10,934 bases of DNA from CACKLF01 sp002725175 (lineage in GTDB: Bacteria; Pseudomonadota; Alphaproteobacteria; Rhodobacterales; Rhodobacteraceae), in assembly GCA_002725175.2 (NCBI GenBank), contig PBQX02000075.1:1-10934 (forward strand), given 5' to 3'. A program made the translations under genes and the position numbers. Below are positions 5,598 to 10,934 of the stretch, piece by piece (within the stretch, counting starts at the first letter, position 1; each line of letters begins with the position of its first letter). The notes below the pieces were generated by a model. That model ran no database searches. It had not been told where the DNA came from and worked only from the letters and a program-made list of their open reading frames with translations.

Positions 5598-7013
5598 TTA
5601 TAGATACCATTTTCTATAACCCTTCATCTTGGGTATCTTATCATGAGATTTAACAAAATTAAAATGAATTAAATAAGGTGAACGTTTTGCTTTTGCACTT
5701 TCAAAATAATAAAATTTACCATTTGGAAATATATCCTCAGGTAATAATTCAATATTTAAAGCACTTCTTTTACCATTTACAAAATGTTGATCGTTGCGTT
5801 CTCTCTTATTTTTATCAAATTCAAAAAATTTCTTTGTTTTATCATTTGATTTTATAGCTAAAAATCCAGTACAAATCTCTCCCTTATCTTTCTCACCCCT
5901 CCATTCCCGCTGTGCTAACATATCTATATTTTTATTCTCCTTTAATTTTTCATAACAATACGTTAAAAATCTACTATCCTCCACTACAATATCACCATCG
6001 ATATACACAACTATATCTGATTTTTCTAATTCATTTCTAATTGCTATAACTTTCTGCATCGTTACCACAGACCAGTTAGAATCACAATATTCTACTGATT
6101 TTCCATGGATATCTCCTAAAAATTCTAAATATGGATATTTATCATTAACCAATTTATCATAACATTCTTTGTCAATTGAAAATATTTTTAATGGACAATT
6201 AATATGCAATCTATTAATAGATTCAATACAATTCTGTGTTATTGGTAAATAACCACTATTTGTTATTGTAATTAATGATAATTCTTTATTAAAATTAGGT
6301 ATAAAAGAATCTAGAGACACATTCCAAAATAAGGGGATATTTCTTCTTCCATTCCAATGATTGCTTCGTCGTATCATCAGTTCTTGTGAAGAATTTGGAT
6401 ATGATTGCATTATCAATCTATTAAAATCATATTTAGTATTTATCATCTTCTCATAAACATGATTCAAATAAGATTCATTAATTTCAGAATAATCCGTTGT
6501 ATAAAGAACTGGTAATCCTTTTAATTTTTTTTCCATATCATCGTTTTTCTCAATTATTGGAATCGCCCCGAAATATAAGGCTTCCCAATGACGATGACAA
6601 TCTACACCATTACCTTCTGGAGAAATTACAAATTTTGTATCTAACAATCTCCAGTAAAAATTATTACCTATGTTTCTAGTGTCTATCTTATTTTTTGATA
6701 GAGTAGAAACAATTGCAGCGCGATTCACGCGCGCGCTGCCACGACGACGTTCATCATTTTGTTGTCTAAATGCACTTAATACAAGATTCTTTTTTTCTTT
6801 AGACCCTTTTAATAATTTATATAATAAACTTTGTTGACAATTATGAGATATTCCAATCGGTTCGTCAACAAGTGCATCATCACCTTTTTTATCAACACCA
6901 TCTGATGAACTATTCATAATAATGTTTTCCATGCTCAAATATGATGAATTTATCCAATCTTTTAAAGTCATAACTAATCTTTTATTTTCATGAACTTTAA
7001 TCAGCTCAACCAT
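5598..7013 (-). CDS. Two-domain glycosyltransferase: exostosin-like plus GT77-like
   Basis: The 471-residue protein joins two transferase-like domains. Residues about 75-235 carry the exostosin-like signature KFVISPEGNGVDCHRHWEAL at 127-146, followed by GAIPII, which is common in viral members. Residues about 240-471 resemble the nucleotide-diphospho-sugar transferase family (Pfam Nucleotid_trans, GT77-like): YIDGDIVV with DxD D339-G-D341, CTGFLAIKS (381-389), NDQHFVN (407-413), and a C-terminal HFNFVKSHDKI block. It probably adds two sugars to a glycan on virion protein or lipid; the donors are unknown. No signal peptide or membrane segment is seen, as expected for virus-encoded cytoplasmic glycosylation. 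The start at 7013 is only 17 bp from the divergent VLTF3 start, and M15 is an alternative. A GC-rich patch lies at 6718-6750 (DERRRGSARVNRA). Confidence 0.85.
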   Translation of the reverse strand: MVELIKVHENKRLVMTLKDWINSSYLSMENIIMNSSSDGVDKKGDDALVDEPIGISHNCQQSLLYKLLKGSKEKKNLVLSAFRQQNDERRRGSARVNRAAIVSTLSKNKIDTRNIGNNFYWRLLDTKFVISPEGNGVDCHRHWEALYFGAIPIIEKNDDMEKKLKGLPVLYTTDYSEINESYLNHVYEKMINTKYDFNRLIMQSYPNSSQELMIRRSNHWNGRRNIPLFWNVSLDSFIPNFNKELSLITITNSGYLPITQNCIESINRLHINCPLKIFSIDKECYDKLVNDKYPYLEFLGDIHGKSVEYCDSNWSVVTMQKVIAIRNELEKSDIVVYIDGDIVVEDSRFLTYCYEKLKENKNIDMLAQREWRGEKDKGEICTGFLAIKSNDKTKKFFEFDKNKRERNDQHFVNGKRSALNIELLPEDIFPNGKFYYFESAKAKRSPYLIHFNFVKSHDKIPKMKGYRKWYL

Positions 7014-7033
7014 AAATTATGTAATAATTTATG
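7011..7033. promoter_or_regulatory. Perfect inverted repeat spanning two divergent start codons
   Basis: CATAAATTAT (7011-7020), spacer GTA, and ATAATTTATG (7024-7033) form a perfect 10-bp inverted repeat. Its outer three bases on each side are the ATG start codons of the glycosyltransferase (minus) and VLTF3 (plus). Only 17 bp separate the two genes, so any promoter must lie here or inside the coding regions. It may be a bidirectional control site. Confidence 0.5.
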
Positions 7034-8305
7034 AAAACCGTAATTTTAAAATCCGGCGCTTCGTTCAGCCCTGCGCAAAAAAAGATTAAATACAAATCAC
7101 TAATTAGTATTATGGTAACCTTAGATAATATTCATCAAAAAAAAATTGGTGAACTTAAAAATATTGATGTTCACGAATGTAAAACAGAACTAGATAATCT
7201 CGTTAATCAACGCAAACAAATACTTGATTCACACATCAAATCAGATTCAACAAAATTAATGCAAATTAATGAAAAAATTGATATACTACAAAAAAAGATA
7301 GATGGGGCTTCGAATCAAAAATTCTTAAGAGACTATTATCTTGATACTGGAGAAATACTCTTTAAATATTACGATAGTATAGAAAACATTAGTACTAGAC
7401 CAAGAAAAAATTCAAATCTGTCAGACGAAAAACAATCCGGAATTTTATCATATCTAAATACAGACAGTGAGGCAGAGCCCACAACGTCCTCAGAAACAGA
7501 AACGGAATCACGCGAGACGCGACAGACCGAACGCCAAGATTATTTTTCAGGTCCTACATCAAGAGAAGATTTACGCCATGAATATCTTGATAAAATAGAA
7601 AATAAAGACAGAGGGAAAAAAACAAAGAAACAGACAATTAAATTCAAATGTGTTCCAAATAATTGCGAAAATTGTAAAATTGAATTATCACATATACATT
7701 CGGAAGGAATCGTAGAATGCAAAAATTGTGGATTACTACAAACTATACTTAACGATACTGATAGAGCGTCATATAAAGATCCACCAAAAGAATCATGTTA
7801 TTATTCGTATAGACGTTCTAACCATTTTAATGAATGGATTGCACAATTTCAAGGAAAAGAAACTACCCAAATTCCTAAAACTGTCCTTGTACAAGTTGTT
7901 ACAGAAATTAAAAAAGAAAGAATTAGAAACCTTAACGAACTTACCACACAAAAAGTTAGAGCTATACTCAAAAAACTTAAACTTAACAAATATTATGAAC
8001 ATATTCCACATATTATTAACCAACTTAACGGACAACCACCACCATATATGTCCAGAAGCACTGAAGAACTACTAAGAATTATGTTCCAAAAAATTCAAGG
8101 ACCATTCCTTGAATTTTGCCCAAAAAAAAGAAAAAATTTTCTCAGTTATTCATACGTATTACACAAATTTGTTGAATTACTTGATTTACCACATCTTAAA
8201 CCACTCTTTCCACTTCTTAAGTCGCGCGAAAAACTCCACTCGCAAGATATGATTTGGCAGAAGATATGCGAACGTGTTGGTTGGACGTTTCACAAATCAA
8301 TGTAA
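7031..8305 (+). CDS. Viral late transcription factor 3 (poxvirus A2-like, VLTF3)
   Basis: VLTF3 is a core gene of nucleocytoplasmic large DNA viruses and activates late promoters with the viral RNA polymerase. The conserved domain fills residues about 205-424. It has a zinc ribbon with CENC (212-215) and CKNC (230-233), then YRRSNHFNEWIAQFQGKE (260-277), LNKYYEHIPHII (318-329), LLRIMFQKIQGPF (347-359), KRKNFLSYSYVLHKF (366-380) and LLKSREKLHSQDMIWQKICE (395-414). The first 200 residues are a coiled coil (about 35-95) and an acidic, Ser/Thr/Glu-rich linker (144-170) encoded by unusually GC-rich DNA. The ATG at 7031 is in the inverted repeat shared with the divergent glycosyltransferase; M28 (7112) is a possible later start. 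It converges on the next gene with a nine-base gap. Its last 16 codons are duplicated at 9654-9703. Confidence 0.93.
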   Translation: MKTVILKSGASFSPAQKKIKYKSLISIMVTLDNIHQKKIGELKNIDVHECKTELDNLVNQRKQILDSHIKSDSTKLMQINEKIDILQKKIDGASNQKFLRDYYLDTGEILFKYYDSIENISTRPRKNSNLSDEKQSGILSYLNTDSEAEPTTSSETETESRETRQTERQDYFSGPTSREDLRHEYLDKIENKDRGKKTKKQTIKFKCVPNNCENCKIELSHIHSEGIVECKNCGLLQTILNDTDRASYKDPPKESCYYSYRRSNHFNEWIAQFQGKETTQIPKTVLVQVVTEIKKERIRNLNELTTQKVRAILKKLKLNKYYEHIPHIINQLNGQPPPYMSRSTEELLRIMFQKIQGPFLEFCPKKRKNFLSYSYVLHKFVELLDLPHLKPLFPLLKSREKLHSQDMIWQKICERVGWTFHKSM

Positions 8306-8350
8306 TGTGTAAATTTAAGTATTTTCTTGATTAATACCCAATAAATTCAA
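8256..8350. repeat. 95-bp direct repeat, copy 1 (VLTF3 / nuclease-like gene junction)
   Basis: This copy covers the last 50 bases of VLTF3, the nine-base gap and the last 12 codons of the convergent 397-residue gene. It matches 9654-9748 at 93 of 95 bases. The two differences are at 8308 and 8310, in the gap between the genes. Identity ends abruptly at both sides. Confidence 0.95.
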
Positions 8351-9508
8351 GATTCTGCTTTTTTCATTTTCTTCATTTATTGTATCATAATTGAATTTAT
8401 ATTTTTCAGTCCAAAAATGTTTATATCTTATTGGTGGTTTTTCACTATAAAATGTGAGATGACGAATAATTTTATTATTTTTTAACATATGTTTATCTGT
8501 TGCTGGAATTACATAAAATGTTCTCGTTTTTGCTAAATTAAACCAATAAAATTCATTTTCATCTTTTTCATACGCTACACGATTGCCTTTAATATGATGT
8601 GATATTTCAAACTGATACCTGAATTGTTTATATTTTTCTATGGGATAATTTTTATCTGAATCTGGATTATCTGTTTTCTCTTGTATATTTATATTTCCAA
8701 TTTTGAAATCGGCTGATTTTCTATCAAGTCTATCAAATTTAAGATATGATATTTTTTTTTCGCGTATTATGCGATACATGTATTCTAATTTTGCATCGAT
8801 ACAAGTTGGTTCTACGCAATCTTCTTTATTAAAATGTGTGGTAGTTTCATATAATTCTATTAGTCTTTCATTTAATTTATTCTCGTCTACTTTGTAAATA
8901 TTATACTTTGATATTCCAAATGGTCTAATTTGTAAAGATTTTTTGTCAAAAATATTTTGAGGAATAACATAAATCAGCTTTTTATAGTTATCATAACAAA
9001 TTAGTATTGTATCTTTATAAATACAGCGTGTGAATGGAAATTTTGACACAATATCATCTTCAATATTAGTAATAGATATTCTTAATTTAACCCAATTATT
9101 ATTTTTTGTCTTTGGTTTAATAATAGCACTAATATTATTGCCCTCTTCTAATTTGTCAAAATCAAAATCATTCGATAATAAATTTTGAATATATTCAATA
9201 ACATTATCGTTTTGTTTATAAGTTTCACCTTTACCATTACTTTTTTTCCTCTTATCATTAGATATTAGTTTACAACATTCCTTGCACTTAATCGGATAAT
9301 GTGGATATTTATTAGTATTATCTTGTAATTCTTTAAATCTAAGAGTCCGTTTATGTTTACATTGACATATAATATTGATTTTAACATCAGAACGCCTATT
9401 AACTCCTTTTAGTAAAGAATTCATAGATTCTTCTGTTTCATCTAATTCACATTTTTTAGTATCACATAATTCTCTTGCATACTTGTAATCAAATATTGGT
9501 TTGGTCAT
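8315..9508 (-). CDS. Zinc-knuckle, nuclease-like hypothetical protein, 397 residues
   Basis: The family is not firmly recognised. An N-terminal region has a possible zinc site: CQCKH at 48-52 and CKECC at 75-79. The middle and C-terminal parts have two similar blocks ending in YVIP (180-183 and 332-335), which hints at internal duplication. The second block carries D267 (SADFKIG) and, eight residues on, QEK (276-278). This resembles the D...(D/E/Q)xK active site of PD-(D/E)XK nucleases, with Q in the acidic position. Giant viruses carry many mobile-type endonucleases with N-terminal zinc sites, so a selfish or homing-like nuclease is plausible but unproven. A candidate promoter motif lies 22 bases upstream (9531-9553). 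The gene is bracketed by a 95-bp direct repeat whose copy 1 includes its own last 12 codons. Confidence 0.7.
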   Translation of the reverse strand: MTKPIFDYKYARELCDTKKCELDETEESMNSLLKGVNRRSDVKINIICQCKHKRTLRFKELQDNTNKYPHYPIKCKECCKLISNDKRKKSNGKGETYKQNDNVIEYIQNLLSNDFDFDKLEEGNNISAIIKPKTKNNNWVKLRISITNIEDDIVSKFPFTRCIYKDTILICYDNYKKLIYVIPQNIFDKKSLQIRPFGISKYNIYKVDENKLNERLIELYETTTHFNKEDCVEPTCIDAKLEYMYRIIREKKISYLKFDRLDRKSADFKIGNINIQEKTDNPDSDKNYPIEKYKQFRYQFEISHHIKGNRVAYEKDENEFYWFNLAKTRTFYVIPATDKHMLKNNKIIRHLTFYSEKPPIRYKHFWTEKYKFNYDTINEENEKSRILNLLGINQENT

Positions 9509-9516
9509 ATTTATTT

Positions 9517-9654
9517 ATGGTTGAAATTATTAAAATATTTAGTGTTCATTTTTGTGGTTATTTTCTATTTTTTTACAAAAAAGTCGGCAAAAACCCGTCC
9601 CAAGATTATGACATTCTACTTTACAACATTACTTGTCCGCCGCGCCGTGGTTAG
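9517..9654 (+). CDS. Possible 45-residue ORF ending exactly at repeat copy 2
   Basis: An ATG at 9517 opens a 45-codon frame whose TAG (9652-9654) uses the first base of the repeat. The product starts MVEIIKIFSVHF, has a hydrophobic stretch (about 7-20), and ends YNITCPPRRG. The last third is less AT-rich than its surroundings, which looks coding-like. It could be a gene truncated by the duplication. Against it: it overlaps the candidate promoter of the divergent gene, and it is short. Confidence 0.25.
   Translation: MVEIIKIFSVHFCGYFLFFYKKVGKNPSQDYDILLYNITCPPRRG
9531..9553 (-). promoter_or_regulatory. Candidate promoter motif upstream of the nuclease-like gene
   Basis: TAAAATATT (9531-9539), a TAG spacer, and TGTTCATTTTT (9543-9553) repeat the blocks found before the zinc-ribbon gene at 2541-2561. 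The element ends 22 bases before the ATG at 9508. On the coding strand the upstream block reads AAAAATGAACA, loosely similar to the mimivirus early element AAAATTGA but not identical. Confidence 0.45.
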
Positions 9655-9748
9655 GCAGAAGATATGCGAACGTGTTGGTTGGACGTTTCACAAATCAATG
9701 TAATGCGAAAATTTAAGTATTTTCTTGATTAATACCCAATAAATTCAA
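9654..9748. repeat. 95-bp direct repeat, copy 2 (orphan gene ends)
   Basis: This copy matches 8256-8350 at 93 of 95 bases. It contains the VLTF3 tail QKICERVGWTFHKSM and stop on the plus strand, and the nuclease-like tail LNLLGINQENT and stop on the minus strand, but neither gene body. Beyond 9748 the minus-strand frame stays open for a few codons and reads FRILKLNLL where the real gene reads SRILNLL, so a little more diverged homology may remain. Confidence 0.95.
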
Positions 9749-9825
9749 TTTTAATATTCTGAAAATATTTTGATTCAACAATCCATTCCTTTTGTAAAAT
9801 AATTATTTGATTTATTTAATCTGAT
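9749..9825. other. AT-rich gap between repeat copy 2 and the DUF285 gene
   Basis: This is short AT-rich sequence after the DUF285 stop. It contains the perfect 12-base palindrome AAATAATTATTT (9797-9808), which has no loop and so is a weak hairpin at best. The minus-strand form of AAAATTGA occurs at 9745-9752 but lies 237 bases from the next minus-strand start. Together with 9509-9748 this makes about 317 bases without a confident gene. Confidence 0.5.
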
Positions 9826-10934
9826 TTATGTATTTGTATTTGGGGCTTTGTAATTATCTTGTATGGGGCAATTGACATACATGTTAGTCGCGACGATCTG
9901 GGAGCTGGTGTTCCAATTAGAAATGTCCTGGTTGAAGGCTAAGGCGTCTTCGAACATATCACTCATATTCGTGACTTTGTCGACCTGCCAGTCGTTCAGC
10001 GGCTGGTTGAACAACGGGGCGCCTTCGAACATATCACTCATATTCGTGACTTTGTCGACCTGCCAGTCGTTCAGCGGCTGGTTGAATGACTGGGCATCTT
10101 CGAACATCTTGGCCAAATCCGTGGTGTTGTCGAGCCGCCAGTCGTTCAGCGGCTGGTTGAATGACTGGGTGTAGGAGAACATCTGCCGCATCGACGTGAC
10201 GGCGGAGGTGTCCCAATCGCTGATGTCCTGGTCGAAGGCATGGGCCTCGGTGAACATGGCGAACATATTCTTGACGCTGGACACATTCCAGTTGTTCAGA
10301 TTTGAGTTGAAAGACTCGGTGGAAGCGAACATGAATTCCATGTCAACCACACTGGATACATCCCAGTTGCTGATGTCCGAGTTGAAGGCTATGCCGTTGA
10401 CGAACATATAGCTCATATCCGTGACGTTTGAAACATTCCAATGCGAAAGATCTTCATTAAAATTCAAACCCGCGAAGGCCCCAGACTTATCGGCGGACAT
10501 GAACAACTCAGTAAAATCGGTTACTTGACTTGTATCCCAAGTTGAAATGTGTCCGTATGTGCCCTCAGCAGACGTGGCGTCCGAGACCCACGCTGCAACG
10601 GCGGTATTTAAAGCGGCATTCGCTGTGACATCTCCATCGTCTTCGAATTTATGCCCAGTCAAATAATTAGTTATTGGATTCACATTATATTCTAAAATAA
10701 ATCGCGTATCAAAACTTGAATCACCTATTCCGGATCTTAATACCATAGTATCTTCCACTACACTATTTGTACTAGTTGTTACAAATGCTGGTAAATTTGC
10801 TACATTTACCGAATAATTTCCAACTGTGTCGTTATTTGGTTGTTTAAATGTTGTACTTATAGAATACATTACCATAAGTTTGTCATTTGGATTAAATGGT
10901 ATAACACCTGTTTCTGTATGATTTCCAGATAAAT
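9826..10934 (-). CDS. DUF285 (BspA-like) repeat surface protein, 5' end outside window
   Basis: The frame is open to the right edge, reading on upstream of the internal ATG at 10875, so the gene starts beyond the window. From the ATG, residues about 1-75 are an AT-rich, beta-looking domain. Residues about 108-340 hold about nine 25-residue units with the DUF285 pattern W-(D/N)-x-S-x-V-T-x-M-x-x-MF followed by AFNQ(D/P)(I/L). Examples are DISNWDVSSVVDMEFMF and PLNDWQVDKVTNMSDMF. Such leucine-rich-like repeats occur in bacterial and protist surface proteins and act in adhesion. In a virus, a role on the particle surface or in host contact is plausible but inferred. The protein ends APNTNT. The repeat part is about 53% GC in the unit I counted, unlike the AT-rich N-terminal part, suggesting the repeats were acquired or expanded separately. 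Confidence 0.85.
   Translation of the reverse strand, partial: LSGNHTETGVIPFNPNDKLMVMYSISTTFKQPNNDTVGNYSVNVANLPAFVTTSTNSVVEDTMVLRSGIGDSSFDTRFILEYNVNPITNYLTGHKFEDDGDVTANAALNTAVAAWVSDATSAEGTYGHISTWDTSQVTDFTELFMSADKSGAFAGLNFNEDLSHWNVSNVTDMSYMFVNGIAFNSDISNWDVSSVVDMEFMFASTESFNSNLNNWNVSSVKNMFAMFTEAHAFDQDISDWDTSAVTSMRQMFSYTQSFNQPLNDWRLDNTTDLAKMFEDAQSFNQPLNDWQVDKVTNMSDMFEGAPLFNQPLNDWQVDKVTNMSDMFEDALAFNQDISNWNTSSQIVATNMYVNCPIQDNYKAPNTNT
9948..10172 (-). repeat. 75-bp tandem repeats inside the DUF285 gene
   Basis: The units 9948-10022 and 10023-10097 are identical over the first 64 bases and match at 70 of 75 overall. 10098-10172 is a more diverged third unit, and weaker 75-bp periodicity continues to the right. 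Each unit encodes one 25-residue DUF285 repeat. The near identity of the first two suggests a recent duplication, so copy number may vary between strains. Confidence 0.9.

Noticed and set aside
7274..7683. Two AAAATTGA motifs (7274-7281 and 7676-7683) as mimivirus-type early promoters
   Set aside because: Both lie inside the VLTF3 coding region with no gene start shortly downstream.
8315..9508. Insertion sequence with a transposase
   Set aside because: There are no terminal inverted repeats and no DDE or serine-recombinase motifs. The flanking 95-bp direct repeat is much longer than a normal target duplication and includes part of the gene itself.
9521..9703. Chimeric 60-codon frame joining a hydrophobic start to the VLTF3 tail
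   Set aside because: It needs a TTG start, and the VLTF3 part is explained by the direct repeat. It may be translated but nothing supports it.
9948..10172. CRISPR array suggested by regular 75-base spacing
   Set aside because: The repeats are contiguous with no unique spacers and encode one protein repeat unit each in the DUF285 frame.
9863..10174. Plus-strand ORF opposite the DUF285 gene
   Set aside because: It is a mirror of the GC-rich tandem repeats, with repeated shadow peptides and no independent coding signal.

Overview
This window looks like part of a large nucleocytoplasmic DNA virus (Nucleocytoviricota), most likely an Imitervirales (mimivirus-like) relative infecting a protist or alga. 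Evidence: the DNA is very AT-rich with tightly packed genes on both strands. There is a clear poxvirus-A2-type late transcription factor (VLTF3), a D6/D11-type superfamily 2 helicase, exostosin-like and other glycosyltransferases, two tRNA genes, hairpins just past stop codons, and a surface-type DUF285 (BspA-like) repeat protein. No ribosomal, bacterial operon or spliced protein-gene features were seen. The exact lineage and host cannot be fixed from the sequence alone.

Layout, left to right. Positions 1-1107 (+ strand) hold the C-terminal part of a glycosyltransferase-like protein, cut by the window edge, and a 144-residue unknown protein. Positions 1208-1451 hold tRNA-Asn(GTT) and tRNA-Ser(TGA). 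The Asn gene only folds correctly if two short introns are removed, one at the usual anticodon-loop site and one inside the T loop. A strong hairpin with a nine-T run separates the two tRNAs. Positions 1517-7013 form a minus-strand block: a two-helix membrane protein, a possible 21-codon ORF, a zinc-ribbon protein, a 1000-residue J-domain helicase and a two-domain glycosyltransferase. The glycosyltransferase is divergent from VLTF3 (7031-8305, +), and a perfect 10-bp inverted repeat spans both start codons. VLTF3 converges on a 397-residue zinc-knuckle, nuclease-like protein (8315-9508, -). The window ends inside a DUF285 repeat protein (9826-10934, -) whose repeat part is far more GC-rich than everything around it.

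Three things stand out. (1) The helicase is circularly permuted: its C-terminal RecA-like domain (motifs V and VI) lies before its N-terminal one (Walker A, DEAH, TATP), and a J domain is fused at the front. (2) The tRNA-Asn carries a non-canonical T-loop intron as well as the usual one. (3) A 95-bp direct repeat (93 of 95 identical) covers the ends of VLTF3 and the nuclease-like gene, and a second copy lies just beyond the start of that gene, so the gene is bracketed like a mobile or amplified unit.

Functionally, the window mixes virus gene expression (VLTF3, helicase, tRNAs for Asn and the UCA serine codon), glycan building (two glycosyltransferase genes) and a probable virion-surface or adhesion protein. 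The grouping of the last two is positional and their cooperation is inference.
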